Positions 28,003 to 37,120 are shown, numbered from the stretch's first letter. The stretch is DNA of 64,000 bases from Streptomyces aureoverticillatus (GCF_014649395.1 NZ_BMSY01000001.1:806001-870000); one strand, 5' to 3'. Numbers and translations are program-made. The notes: generated by a model not told the origin, from the sequence alone.

Positions 28003-29418
28003 CTACTGATGCGTATGCATGTCCGGTATGGGCAGCGGCCTTCGCTCGATCGCCGCGGCCATCACGTCCGGGAAGAGGTCGGGCGTGCAGGCGAAGGCCG
28101 GCGCGTCCAGGGCGGCGAGCGCCGCCGCGTGCTCGCGGTCGTACGCGGGCGCCCCTTCGTCGGACAGCGCGAGCAGCGTCACGAACTGCACCCCGGACAC
28201 CTTCATCGCCGCGACCCGCTTCAGCATCTCGTTGCGGATGCCGCCTTCGTAGAGGTCGGAGATGAGCACGACCACGGTGTCCGCGGGCCGGGTGATCTGC
28301 GACTGGCAGTACGCCAGCGCCCTGTTGATGTCGGTGCCGCCGCCGAGCTGCGTACCGAACAGCACGTCCACCGGGTCGTCCAGCTGGTCCGTCAGGTCCA
28401 CGATGTTCGTGTCGAACACGACGAGCCGGGTGCTGATGGACCGCATCGAGGCGAGCACCGCGCCGAAGACGGAGGCGTACACGACGGACGCCGCCATCGA
28501 ACCGGACTGGTCGATGCAGAGGATGACGTCCTTCTTCACGGACTGCGCGGCCCGTCCGTAGCCGATGAGGCGTTCGGGGACGATCGTCTTGTACTCGGGC
28601 AGATAGTTCTTGAGGTTGGCCGCGACCGTGCGGTTCCAGTCGATGTCGTGGTGGCGCGGCCTGCTGACGCGGGCGCTGCGGTCCAGGGCGCCGGTGAGGG
28701 TGGCCCGGGTGCGGGTCGCGAGCCGCTTCTCCAGGTCGTCGACCACCTTGCGCACGACGGCCCGCGCGGTCTCCTTCGTGGTCTCGGGCATCGCCTTGTT
28801 GAGGGAGAGCAGGGTGCCGACGAGGTGTACGTCCGCCTCGACGGCCTCCAGCATCTCGGGCTCCAGGAGCAGCGCGGACAGGCCGAGCCGGTCGATGGCG
28901 TCGCGCTGCATGACCTGCACTACGGACGAGGGGAAGTACGTCCGGATGTCCCCGAGCCACCGCGCGACCGACGGCGCGGACGCCCCGAGCCCCGCCGAAC
29001 GCTCCCGTCCGCGCGCCTTCTTCTCGTCGCCTCCGTAGAGCGACGCCAGCGCCCCGTCCATCGCGGCGTCCCGCCCGGCCAGCGCACACCCGGTCCCGTC
29101 CGCGGCGTCACCCCCGAGCACGAGCCGCCACCGCCGCATCCGCTCCCCCACCCCGTCGCCGCCATCCAGTCCTGCCTCGACGTCCACGCCCATGTCAGCG
29201 ACCACGACCACCCCACGGTCCACGTCCACCACGCCACCCTCCGGTCCCACGCCCGCGTCCCTCACGCCCACGCTGCCTTCCGGACCCACGCCCGCCCCAC
29301 CGTCCACGTCCACCCCTCCGTTCGAGACCACGGCCATGCCACCGTCCGAGACCACGGCCACGCCACCGTCCGAGGCCGCGCCCGCCCCGACGCCCGGGCC
29401 CGCCTCCCCGTTCACCAT
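28003..29418 (-). CDS. VWA (CoxE-like) domain protein of a MoxR-associated cluster
   Basis: 471 residues from the ATG at 29418, which overlaps the DUF5682 stop (TGATG). The C-terminal von Willebrand A domain has an intact MIDAS start (ILCIDQSGSMAAS, DxSxS) plus GGGTDINRAL and VVLISDLYEGG. The central part (RSARVSRPRHHDIDWNRTVA, NLKNYLPEYKTIVPERLIGY) is typical of VWA proteins paired with MoxR ATPases. The first 90 residues are Gly/Val/Asp repeats and may be spurious; an ATG at 29139 (MRRWRLVLGG) behind GGGGGAG gives 378 residues and is a real alternative. Last gene of the MoxR-DUF5682-VWA operon; likely the metal-dependent substrate adaptor. Confidence 0.85.
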   Translation of the reverse strand: MVNGEAGPGVGAGAASDGGVAVVSDGGMAVVSNGGVDVDGGAGVGPEGSVGVRDAGVGPEGGVVDVDRGVVVVADMGVDVEAGLDGGDGVGERMRRWRLVLGGDAADGTGCALAGRDAAMDGALASLYGGDEKKARGRERSAGLGASAPSVARWLGDIRTYFPSSVVQVMQRDAIDRLGLSALLLEPEMLEAVEADVHLVGTLLSLNKAMPETTKETARAVVRKVVDDLEKRLATRTRATLTGALDRSARVSRPRHHDIDWNRTVAANLKNYLPEYKTIVPERLIGYGRAAQSVKKDVILCIDQSGSMAASVVYASVFGAVLASMRSISTRLVVFDTNIVDLTDQLDDPVDVLFGTQLGGGTDINRALAYCQSQITRPADTVVVLISDLYEGGIRNEMLKRVAAMKVSGVQFVTLLALSDEGAPAYDREHAAALAALDAPAFACTPDLFPDVMAAAIERRPLPIPDMHTHQ

Positions 29419-31916
29419 CACGCCACCCCCACAAGCCGGTTCCCGCTCCGCCCGGCACGGCCACCGGCAGTGCTGACCTGCCCTGCACCGCCCCGTATCT
29501 CCCCGTCGCCGAGCCCCAACAGCAGCCCCACCACCGGAAGCACCGAGTCCGCCCGCTCCTGGTCCAGTTCCGCGGCGAACCCGGGCGCGCCCTCGGTCAG
29601 GAGCGCCGCCCCCGACTGCCCCGGCCCTCGGCGCACCAGCTCGCCCAGGGTGCGCCGCACCCCTGGCTCGTACGCGGCGAACGTCCGCCGCAGCAACGGC
29701 AGTACGTCGACGAAGGCATCCCCCGAGACCCCCGTCAGCCACGCGTCGACGAGCCCCAACAGCCGTTCGTCGTGCACGAGCAGCATCCCGCCCCCGGCTC
29801 CGCCCCCGACGAAGCCCTCGATCCACGCGGCGGCCTCCCCCGGCTCGGTCCCGGGCGACAACGCGAGCCCCATGAACCGCGCGGCCTCCCCCTCGGCCAG
29901 CACCCCGTCGTCCATCAGCAGCCGAGCACACCGCCCCCGCACCACCCCGGCGACCCGCTCCCCACCGACAAGCCCCCGCAGCACCCGCTGCCAACGCCCC
30001 CGCACTCCCCCGGCATCCCCGCCTCCCTCAGCGTCAGCCAGCTCCCCCAACAGCCCGACGGCAACATGCACCCCGTCCACATGCCCCCGCATGGCCGCCG
30101 CAGCGTCCGCGTCGAGCCCCGCACACGCAGGGGGCAGACCGACGAACACCCGCTCCGCCAGCCCCAGCGCCACCTCCCCCACAGCACCGGTGGACGTCCC
30201 CCGCACATCCCCGTACCGCAACGACCGCACCAACGCGGGCAGCGCCTGCGCGAGATGCCCGACGTCCGCGTCGAGCGCGGCCCGGTCGGCGAGCACCCGC
30301 ATCACCACCGGCAACGCGTCCGGCAGGTCGGCCAGCAGGCACCGCTCGGCCAGCGCGGTCACGTCGGCCAGCGCCGCCGCCCCCACCGCGTCCGCCTCGG
30401 CCTTGGCGGTGGCGGCAGCGAGCACCGTCGTCCCCCACACCCCGGCCTCCGCGACCCGCACGGACAGCTCGGGCTCCCACCGCAGCCGCCAGGTCTCCCG
30501 GAACGTACCCGTACTCCCGCGCGACTCCGCCGGCTCCCCCCAGCCGACCCCGAGCAGCCGCAGCCGGTGCAGCAGGCGGCTGCGCGCCGCGTCCGTCTCC
30601 TTGCGCAGGTCCAGCTCCAACTCCCGCTCCAGTGCCTCCGGTTTGAGCCGGAGCCTGCGCTGCAGCCGGGTGAGGTCGCGCTGCAGCGGCACGGCCGGCG
30701 CCGACTCCGGCACCTCGCCCAGCACGTCCCCGACCACGAGCCGGTCGTGCACCAGCGCGAGCGGCACGTCCGACCCCTCGCACATGACGGCCCGCACCGC
30801 GTCCATCGTCTCGGTGAGCCCCGGCAGCGGCCGCCCGCGCATCACTGCGAGCGTGTCGGCGAGCCGCACCGCCTCGATGACGTGCGCGGACGACACGAGC
30901 CGGTCCTCGTCCCTGAGCAGTCCCGCGACTTTCGTGAGCCAGCGTTCGACGGGCCGGTCGGGCGCGCCGAAGAGGTGGCCGTACCACCCCGGTGAGTCGA
31001 TGCCCGCCCCGTACCCGCTGTGCCGCGACAGCCGCCGGTGCGTCCACGGCACCCACGTCATGTCGACCTTGACCTTCGGCAGCCCCTTGAGCACCGCCCG
31101 GTCGGCGGCCACGGAGACCTTCTCCCGCAGCGCGGGCACATGCCAGGCCCCGCACACCACGGCGACGTCCTCGCCCCCGAACTCCCGCTGGGCCGCCCGC
31201 AGCTGGAGCCGCATGTGCGCCTCGCGCACCAGGTCCCGGTCGTGCCCGCCGCTGCCGTACGTCTCGCGCAGCGCCCCCATCGCCTCGCCGAGCGCGTCGA
31301 ACGGCGCGAACACGTCCCCGCCGGCCGCCCGGTGCTCGACGACGTCCTCCCACCAGCGCTCCGGGTCGTCGTACCCCGCGGCGTCGGCGAGCGCCCCCAG
31401 CGGGTCGATCAGCACGGCCTCCTCCGGCGACACCGCGGACTCGGGCCCGGCGGCGGCCTCCCCCTCGCCGCCCGGCGAGCCCGCAGGTTCCGCCTCGCCG
31501 TCCGCGGGCGCAGCCGGCTCGCCGCGCGCCAGCGCATGCGCGGCCGGCAGGTCCATGAAGCGCACCGGGACCCCGCGGCGTACCGCCCACTGGATCGCCA
31601 CCCACTCCGGCGAGAACTCGGCGAGCGGCCAGAACGCCGAGCGGCCGGGCTCGTCCACGACGTGCGCGAGCAGCGCGACCGGCGGCCGCATGTCCGGCTC
31701 GGCGGCCAGGCCGACGAGGCCGTCCGCCTCCGGCGGCCCCTCGACCAGCAGCACCCGGGGCTCCGCCGCGTCGAGCGCGGCCCGCACCGCCCGCGCGGAA
31801 CCGGGCCCGTGGTGCCGCACCCCGAGCAACAGCGGCCCGCCCGCCCCGACCCGGGAGTCCCCGGCGGCACCGGCGCGCGCGGCCTCCCCGCGCCCGTGCT
31901 CCTCCGGGGCCGTCAC
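29418..31916 (-). CDS. DUF5682-family protein
   Basis: About 832 residues. The N-terminus LLLGVRHHGPGSARAVRAAL and VLLVEGPPEADGLVGLA, with VAVVCGAWHVPAL further in, are conserved-looking His/Glu motifs recalling TraB/PrgY- or EreA-like hydrolase folds, but catalysis is unproven. The remainder is helical. GTG at 31916 follows GGGAGGTGAGCGC and overlaps the MoxR stop by 4 bp (GTGA); its own stop overlaps the VWA start. The family is known only by its place between MoxR-type ATPase and VWA genes. Confidence 0.85.
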   Translation of the reverse strand: MTAPEEHGRGEAARAGAAGDSRVGAGGPLLLGVRHHGPGSARAVRAALDAAEPRVLLVEGPPEADGLVGLAAEPDMRPPVALLAHVVDEPGRSAFWPLAEFSPEWVAIQWAVRRGVPVRFMDLPAAHALARGEPAAPADGEAEPAGSPGGEGEAAAGPESAVSPEEAVLIDPLGALADAAGYDDPERWWEDVVEHRAAGGDVFAPFDALGEAMGALRETYGSGGHDRDLVREAHMRLQLRAAQREFGGEDVAVVCGAWHVPALREKVSVAADRAVLKGLPKVKVDMTWVPWTHRRLSRHSGYGAGIDSPGWYGHLFGAPDRPVERWLTKVAGLLRDEDRLVSSAHVIEAVRLADTLAVMRGRPLPGLTETMDAVRAVMCEGSDVPLALVHDRLVVGDVLGEVPESAPAVPLQRDLTRLQRRLRLKPEALERELELDLRKETDAARSRLLHRLRLLGVGWGEPAESRGSTGTFRETWRLRWEPELSVRVAEAGVWGTTVLAAATAKAEADAVGAAALADVTALAERCLLADLPDALPVVMRVLADRAALDADVGHLAQALPALVRSLRYGDVRGTSTGAVGEVALGLAERVFVGLPPACAGLDADAAAAMRGHVDGVHVAVGLLGELADAEGGGDAGGVRGRWQRVLRGLVGGERVAGVVRGRCARLLMDDGVLAEGEAARFMGLALSPGTEPGEAAAWIEGFVGGGAGGGMLLVHDERLLGLVDAWLTGVSGDAFVDVLPLLRRTFAAYEPGVRRTLGELVRRGPGQSGAALLTEGAPGFAAELDQERADSVLPVVGLLLGLGDGEIRGGAGQVSTAGGRAGRSGNRLVGVA

Positions 31917-33067
31917 GCGCTCACCTCCCGGCAGGCGCGGTAGAAGTCCTTCCACCCGTCGCGCTCGCGCACGACCGCTTCCAGATACTCCTGCCAGATC
32001 ACGCGGTCCGCCGCGGGGTCCCGCACGACCGCGCCGAGGATGCCCGCGGCCACGTCCCCGGGGCGCAGCACGCCGTCTCCGAAGTGCGCGGCCAGGGCGA
32101 GGCCGTTGGTGACCACAGAGATCGCCTCGGCCGTGGACAGGGTGCCGCTGGGGGACTTCACCTTCGTACGACCGTCCGTCGTGACGCCGTCGCGCAGCTC
32201 GCGGAAGACCGTGACGACGCGGCGGATCTCGTCGATGCCCTCGGGTCCGGCGGGCAGGTCGAGGGAGCGGCCGATCTGGTCGACGCGGCGCGAGACGATG
32301 TCGACCTCGGCGTCGGCGCTCTCGGGCAGCGGCAGGACGACGGTGTTGAAGCGGCGGCGGAGCGCGCTGGAGAGGTCGTTGACGCCGCGGTCGCGGTCGT
32401 TGGCCGTGGCGATCAGGTTGAAGCCGCGGACGGCCTGCACCTCCTGGCCCAACTCCGGTATGGGCAGCGTCTTCTCCGACAGAATCGTGATCAGCGAGTC
32501 CTGCACGTCCGCCGGGATGCGGGTCAGTTCCTCGACGCGCGCCGTCATGCCCTCGGACATGGCCCGCATCACGGGGCTCGGCACGAGCGCGTCACGGCTC
32601 GGGCCGTGGGCGAGCAACTGCGCGTAGTTCCATCCGTACCGGATGGCCTCCTCGGGGGTGCCCGCCGTGCCTTGCACGAGCAGCGTCGAGTCGCCGCTGA
32701 CCGCCGCCGCGAGGTGCTCGGACACCCACGTCTTCGCGGTGCCGGGGACGCCCAGAAGGAGCAGGGCGCGGTCGGTGGCGAGGGTGGTGACGGCGACCTC
32801 GACGATGCGGCGCGGCCCCACGTACTTCGGCGTGATCACGGTGCCGTCGGGCAGCGTGCCGCCCAGCAGATACGTCGCCACCGCCCACGGCGAGAGCAGC
32901 CAGCGGGCGGGGCGCGGCCGGTCGTCCTGCTCGGCCAGCGCGGCGAGTTCGGCGGCGAAGGCGTCCTCGGCGTGCGGCCGCAGCGCCTGCCCGGCCTCCT
33001 CGGCCACGTCCGGCGCGGCCCCCGCGGACGTGGTGGCCTGCCCGGCCGGCTCCACGGAAACAGACAT
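31913..33067 (-). CDS. MoxR-type AAA+ ATPase
   Basis: 384 residues from the ATG at 33067, 8 nt after TGGAGGGGG. Walker A GVPGTAKT at 106-113; the Walker B/sensor region includes SLITILSEKTLPIPELG and FNLIATANDRDRGVNDLSSA; arginine finger region ALRRRFNTV. MoxR ATPases partner with VWA proteins as chaperone-like remodelers. First gene of a tightly coupled operon (MoxR, DUF5682, VWA) transcribed away from a DNA-damage-type promoter region. Confidence 0.93.
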   Translation of the reverse strand: MSVSVEPAGQATTSAGAAPDVAEEAGQALRPHAEDAFAAELAALAEQDDRPRPARWLLSPWAVATYLLGGTLPDGTVITPKYVGPRRIVEVAVTTLATDRALLLLGVPGTAKTWVSEHLAAAVSGDSTLLVQGTAGTPEEAIRYGWNYAQLLAHGPSRDALVPSPVMRAMSEGMTARVEELTRIPADVQDSLITILSEKTLPIPELGQEVQAVRGFNLIATANDRDRGVNDLSSALRRRFNTVVLPLPESADAEVDIVSRRVDQIGRSLDLPAGPEGIDEIRRVVTVFRELRDGVTTDGRTKVKSPSGTLSTAEAISVVTNGLALAAHFGDGVLRPGDVAAGILGAVVRDPAADRVIWQEYLEAVVRERDGWKDFYRACREVSA

Positions 33068-33166
33068 GGTGATCCCCCTCCAGCTCATGCATGCGAAAGC
33101 GACGCGGCGCGACGCATGCGGCAGCAACAACGCGGTCTCGCCGACGGCTCGGCCGCGATGTGTTCC

Positions 33167-33189
33167 ACCGTGCACCACGCCACTGACAA
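33167..33189 (-). promoter_or_regulatory. PafBC-type promoter (weaker -10) for the MoxR operon
   Basis: TTGTCAGTG, 8-nt spacer, CACGGT on the minus strand. The -35-like element is exact; the -10 departs from TAnnnT at the first base. About 100 nt before the MoxR start. Confidence 0.5.
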
Positions 33190-33246
33190 TCGACCTCGGC
33201 ACGGTCTGACCTGCACGAATGAGCGGAGCGTGACCGATTGTCAGTG
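33181..33246. repeat. 12-bp inverted repeat linking two divergent promoters
   Basis: CACTGACAATCG (33181-33192) and CGATTGTCAGTG (33235-33246) are perfect complements separated by 42 bp. Each arm contains one TTGTCAGTG element. Confidence 0.9.
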
Positions 33247-33260
33247 CCGGGACCTACCTT
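33238..33260 (+). promoter_or_regulatory. PafBC/RecA-NDp DNA-damage promoter for the SWIM operon
   Basis: TTGTCAGTG, exactly 8 nt (CCGGGACC), TACCTT: a full match to the tTGTCRgtg-N8-TAnnnT consensus known from mycobacteria and Streptomyces recA. The -10 ends 6 nt before the ATG at 33267, so the message is probably leaderless. Confidence 0.75.
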
Positions 33261-33266
33261 CGACTC

Positions 33267-34646
33267 ATGACTCAGCAGGGGGTTCGCTGGACGGCGGACC
33301 AGGTGCTGGCACTGGCACCTGACGCGCCGTCACAGAAGGCGGGAAGCAAGCTCGGCATCGCCGGGCCGTGGTCGCGAGCGGGCAGTTCGGTCGAGGGGGC
33401 CGTGTGGGGGCTGTGCAAGGGCAGCGGCAGCAAGCCGTATCAGACGGTGATAGACACCGCCGACGCGACGGGACCGGCGTACAAGTGCAGTTGCCCGAGC
33501 CGCAAGTTCCCGTGCAAGCACGCGCTCGGCCTGCTGCTGCTCTGGTCCGGCGAGGAGGACGGCCGGGCGGCCGTGCCGGACGGGGAGGCGCCGCCGGACT
33601 GGGCACGGGAGTGGCTGGACGCGCGCCGCGACAAGGCGGAGGCGAAGCGGAGCGCACCCGCGGCCGGGGCGGGGACCACCGTGTCCGCTGATCCGGACGC
33701 GGCGCGCAAGCGGGCGGAGCGCAGGGCGGAGCGCGTCACGGCGGGCGCGACGGAGCTGGAGCGGCGCCTGTCCGACCTGCTGCGCGGCGGCACGGCCGCG
33801 GCCGAGCAGGCGGGGTACGGCCTGTGGGAGGAGACGGCGGCCCGCATGGTCGACGCCCAGGCACCCGGCCTGGCCGCGCGGGTGAGGGAGTTGGGTGCCA
33901 TTCCCGGCTCGGGTCCGGGCTGGCCCGCCCGGCTCCTGGAGGAGTGCGCGCTGCTGCATCTGCTCACCTCGGGCTGGCTGCGCCGCGACGAGTTGCCCGA
34001 CGCCCTGGCGGCGACGGTCCGTTCCCGCACGGGCCTGCCCGCCCCGGCGCAGGGCCGGCCGCTCCGGGACACCTGGCAGGTCCTCGCTCAGTACGACACG
34101 GCGGACAGCAAGCTGACCACGCGCCGGATATGGGTGCACGGCGAGCACTCCGGACACACGGCCCTGCTCCTGTCGTACGGGGCGGCGGGCCGCGCCCCCG
34201 CCCTGGCCCTGCCGGTCGGCCTGGCCCTGGACGCCGAGCTGGTTCCGTACGCGGCCGACCCGGCGTCCCGGCAGCTCCGCGCGGAGCTGGGTGAGCAGTT
34301 CACCGCGCCGGGCCCCACCGCGGGCCATCCGCCGGGGATACCACCGGCCGAGGCCGCCGTCCGGTACGGCGAGGCGCTGCGCGACGACCCCTGGCTCGAG
34401 TCGTGGCCGGTCACCCTCGGCGGGGTCGTCCCGGTCCCGGACGGCGACACGGGCTGGCAACTGGCGGAGCCGGCCAGCGGATTGGCCCTGCCCATCGACC
34501 GGTCCGCCGCGTCCCGCTCCGGTCTGTGGCGCCTGGTGGCCCTCTCCGGAGGCGCGCCGCTCACGGTCTTCGGAGAGTGCGGCCACCGGGGCTTCACACC
34601 CCTGGCGGCCTGGCCGCACGACAGGGCGGAGACGGTACGGCTGTGA
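33267..34646 (+). CDS. SWIM zinc-finger protein
   Basis: 459 residues. The N-terminal zinc finger CSCPSRKFPCKH (residues about 73-84, CxC-x6-CxH) defines the SWIM domain, a DNA or protein interaction module. A long charged helix (ARKRAERRAERVTAGATELE) follows, then a helical/beta C-terminal half without recognised motifs. There is no ribosome site ahead of the ATG, consistent with a leaderless start from the adjacent promoter. First gene of a SWIM-DUF5691 operon, divergent from MoxR-DUF5682-VWA; these five genes recur together in actinobacteria. Confidence 0.9.
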   Translation: MTQQGVRWTADQVLALAPDAPSQKAGSKLGIAGPWSRAGSSVEGAVWGLCKGSGSKPYQTVIDTADATGPAYKCSCPSRKFPCKHALGLLLLWSGEEDGRAAVPDGEAPPDWAREWLDARRDKAEAKRSAPAAGAGTTVSADPDAARKRAERRAERVTAGATELERRLSDLLRGGTAAAEQAGYGLWEETAARMVDAQAPGLAARVRELGAIPGSGPGWPARLLEECALLHLLTSGWLRRDELPDALAATVRSRTGLPAPAQGRPLRDTWQVLAQYDTADSKLTTRRIWVHGEHSGHTALLLSYGAAGRAPALALPVGLALDAELVPYAADPASRQLRAELGEQFTAPGPTAGHPPGIPPAEAAVRYGEALRDDPWLESWPVTLGGVVPVPDGDTGWQLAEPASGLALPIDRSAASRSGLWRLVALSGGAPLTVFGECGHRGFTPLAAWPHDRAETVRL

Positions 34647-34663
34647 CGGACGCGGCACACCGG

Positions 34664-34755
34664 ACCACACACCGCGCACGTGAAGCCGCAGCACATCGAA
34701 CCACCCGCCGCGCACGTGAAGCCGCAGCACACCGAACCACCCACCGCGCACGGGA
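34664..34755. repeat. 36-bp tandem repeat between SWIM and DUF5691 genes
   Basis: Units at 34664-34699 and 34700-34735, plus 20 bp of a third; core CCGCGCACGTGAAGCCGCAG. The repeat lies just before the strong ribosome site of the DUF5691 gene. Confidence 0.85.
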
Positions 34756-34780
34756 AAAGGAAGGAAAGGAAGGAGGGGAG

Positions 34781-36406
34781 ATGACCGCACCCACCACCGC
34801 ACACGCGGAAGCAGCCGGGCGTCACGCCCGCACCCCCTGGGAGGAGCTGGTCACGGCGGCACTCCTGGGCACGGACCGGCGCACCCCGCCGGTCGCCGCC
34901 CCCGGCAGGGACGCCCCGACGGCCCTCCTGGACGCCGCCGCCGTACAGACCGTGCGGCGCCGCGCGGGCCTGCGTGCCGCCCCCGCGGCGGAGCGCCCCG
35001 AGCCCGCGCCCATGGATGGCCGCCCGGTCGTCCCGGCGGCGGCCCGGCGCAGGCTCACGACGCTGCTCGCCGACCACACGGGCGCGGGCGGGGGCCGCCG
35101 CGGCACCGCGCCCGACCTGATGGAGCTGCTGCCCCAGTGGCTGTCCCTGGCCAACGACCGGGGCTTCGCCGCACCACCGGAGCTCCTGCCCGCTCTCCTC
35201 AACGCCGCGCGGGGACGCACCGACCTGCGCCCCCAGGCCCTGGTCTTCGCGGGCCCCCGCGCCCAGTGGCTGGCCCGCCTCAACCCGGACTGGAAGTTCG
35301 CCCTGCGCGCGGCCCCCGGCCGCGTTCCCGGGCCGGGGCCGCAGGGGGAAGGAGAGATCCAACGCCGCTGGCAGGAGGGCCTGTTCGCGGAACGCGTCGC
35401 GCTCCTCGCCTCCCTCCGGAGCCACGACCCGGACGCCGCCCGGGAGCTGCTCGCCGGTACGTGGACGACGGAGCGCGCCGAGGACCGCCTGATGTTCCTG
35501 GACTCGCTGCGCGCGGGGCTGCGCCCGGCCGACGAGCCGTTCCTGGAGCAGGCGCTGGGCGACCGCAGCCGCAATGTCCGGGCCACCGCCGCCGAGCTGC
35601 TCTCCTCGCTGCCGGACTCGGCGCTCGCCGCCCGCATGGCGGACCGCGCCGCGTCCTGCGTGGCCCTGGACCGCACCGCGGGCACCCCCGCGCTCACCGT
35701 GGAGGCGCCGCACGAGTGCGACGCGGGCATGGAGCGGGACGGCGTCGCGCCGAAACCGCCCGCCGGGCGGGGCGAACGCTCCTGGTGGCTGGGGCAGTTG
35801 GTGGAGGCCGCTCCCCTGACGTCCTGGCAGCGTCGGCTCGGCGGCCGCTCCCCGGCCGACATCGTGGCGCTGCCCGTGGCCGACGGCTGGCGGGGCGAGC
35901 TGCACGCCGCGTGGTGCCGTGCCGCCGTCCGGCAGCGGGACGCGAACTGGTCGAGGGCGCTGCTCGGCTCCCCGTCGTCGCCCGACGCCGCGGGCCCGGG
36001 CGCGGTGTCCCTCGCGGAGCGCGCCAAGCTCCTCACCACCCTGTCCGCGTCCGAACGGGCCGAGTGGGTCGCGGGGTTCATCGACTCGCACGGCCTGTCG
36101 GAGGCGTTCCAACTGCTCGGGGTGTGCGCGGTGCCGTGGGCTCCCGCGCTCGGCCGCGCGGTGGTGGACGCGCTGAACATCGCCCGTGACGCGGGCAGCT
36201 ATCCGTGGAGCTTCAGCGGGGTGATGGGCCTGGCGGAGCGCTGCCTGGACCCGGCGGAGGCGGTGCGCCTGGAAGCCCTGACGGCCGTCCCGGACGAGCC
36301 CGAGGACGCCTCCCCCGGAGCCGGCGGCTACTGGTCGGAGGCGTTCCAGCGCCTGGTCAGCACGTTGCGCCTGCGCGCGGCGATGCGCGCGGAACTGGAC
36401 GGGTGA
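34781..36406 (+). CDS. DUF5691-family protein
   Basis: 541 residues, mostly helical: WEELVTAALLGTDRRTPPVA at the N-terminus, PQWLSLANDRGFAAPPELLP, FLEQALGDRSRNVRATAAEL (HEAT-like), and ERSWWLGQLVEAAPLTSW. No membrane segment or catalytic motif. ATG at 34781 is preceded by AGGAGGGGAG. Second gene of the SWIM operon. DUF5691 is defined by this gene neighbourhood; a scaffold role is a guess. Confidence 0.87.
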   Translation: MTAPTTAHAEAAGRHARTPWEELVTAALLGTDRRTPPVAAPGRDAPTALLDAAAVQTVRRRAGLRAAPAAERPEPAPMDGRPVVPAAARRRLTTLLADHTGAGGGRRGTAPDLMELLPQWLSLANDRGFAAPPELLPALLNAARGRTDLRPQALVFAGPRAQWLARLNPDWKFALRAAPGRVPGPGPQGEGEIQRRWQEGLFAERVALLASLRSHDPDAARELLAGTWTTERAEDRLMFLDSLRAGLRPADEPFLEQALGDRSRNVRATAAELLSSLPDSALAARMADRAASCVALDRTAGTPALTVEAPHECDAGMERDGVAPKPPAGRGERSWWLGQLVEAAPLTSWQRRLGGRSPADIVALPVADGWRGELHAAWCRAAVRQRDANWSRALLGSPSSPDAAGPGAVSLAERAKLLTTLSASERAEWVAGFIDSHGLSEAFQLLGVCAVPWAPALGRAVVDALNIARDAGSYPWSFSGVMGLAERCLDPAEAVRLEALTAVPDEPEDASPGAGGYWSEAFQRLVSTLRLRAAMRAELDG

Positions 36407-36470
36407 GCCGTGAGGCCGGGCGAGGGCCACGTGGCGCGGGGGAGCGCACGGCACAGCCACCCCGGCCCCA

Positions 36471-36573
36471 CAGCCGCACCAGCCGCACCAGCCGCACCAG
36501 CCGCACCAGCCGCACCAGCCGCACCAGCCGCACCAGCCGCACCAGCCGCACCAGCCGCACCAGCCGCACCAGC
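36471..36573. repeat. 9-bp minisatellite, about 11 copies
   Basis: Uninterrupted (CAGCCGCAC)n between the convergent DUF5691 and mutase-subunit genes. No CRISPR structure: no spacers. Confidence 0.95.
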
Positions 36574-36703
36574 ATCAACGCCCTTGCGGCGCCCGAAGTC
36601 CCGTCCCCGGGACAGACAACGCTCCGGCCCCTGGGAGCACGAGGGACCGGGCGCGGCGCCCAGGGGGCCGGGGCCCGCCCCGCCCCTGAAGAACCGCGGA
36701 GGC

Positions 36704-37120
36704 CTACGCCTCGGTCGGATGCCGCACGTTCTCCCGCACCCACTCCACGATGGCCGTGGTCGTCGCCCCGGGGGTGAAGATCTCGGCGACGCCCTTCTCC
36801 TTCAGGAGCGGAATGTCCTCCTCGGGGATGATCCCGCCGCCGAAGACCTTGATGTCCTCCGCGTCGCGCTCCTTGAGGAGCTCGATGACCCGGGCGAAGA
36901 GAGTGTTGTGCGCGCCGGACAGGATGGAGAGACCGATCGCGTCGGCGTCCTCCTGGATCGCCGTGTCGACGACCTGCTCGGGCGTCTGGTGCAGGCCGGT
37001 GTAGATGACCTCCATGCCGGCGTCGCGCAGCGCCCGCGCGATCACCTTGGCCCCGCGATCGTGGCCGTCGAGCCCAGGCTTCGCGACCACCACGCGGATC
37101 GGACCGGCTGCCACACCCAT
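36704..37120 (-). CDS. icmB: Cobalamin-binding small subunit of an acyl-CoA mutase (IcmB-like)
   Basis: 138 residues, the size of the B12-binding subunit of isobutyryl-CoA mutase. [20 protein letters not shown] carries the DxHxxG cobalamin-ligand motif; [11 protein letters not shown] and GGGIIPEED follow the typical fold. ATG at 37120 follows GGAGG; an in-frame ATG at 37132 lacks one. The large subunit is not in the window, so it must act with one encoded elsewhere. Reaction if IcmB: isobutyryl-CoA to n-butyryl-CoA. Confidence 0.85.
   Translation of the reverse strand: MGVAAGPIRVVVAKPGLDGHDRGAKVIARALRDAGMEVIYTGLHQTPEQVVDTAIQEDADAIGLSILSGAHNTLFARVIELLKERDAEDIKVFGGGIIPEEDIPLLKEKGVAEIFTPGATTTAIVEWVRENVRHPTEA

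Noticed and set aside
27583-32112. A 1509-codon plus-strand open frame
   Set aside because: Antisense to VWA and DUF5682 genes whose motifs and overlapping starts are clear; its translation is Ser/Pro/Arg low complexity.
36471-36573. CRISPR-like repeat array
   Set aside because: Units are contiguous with a 9-bp period and no spacers, so this is a minisatellite.
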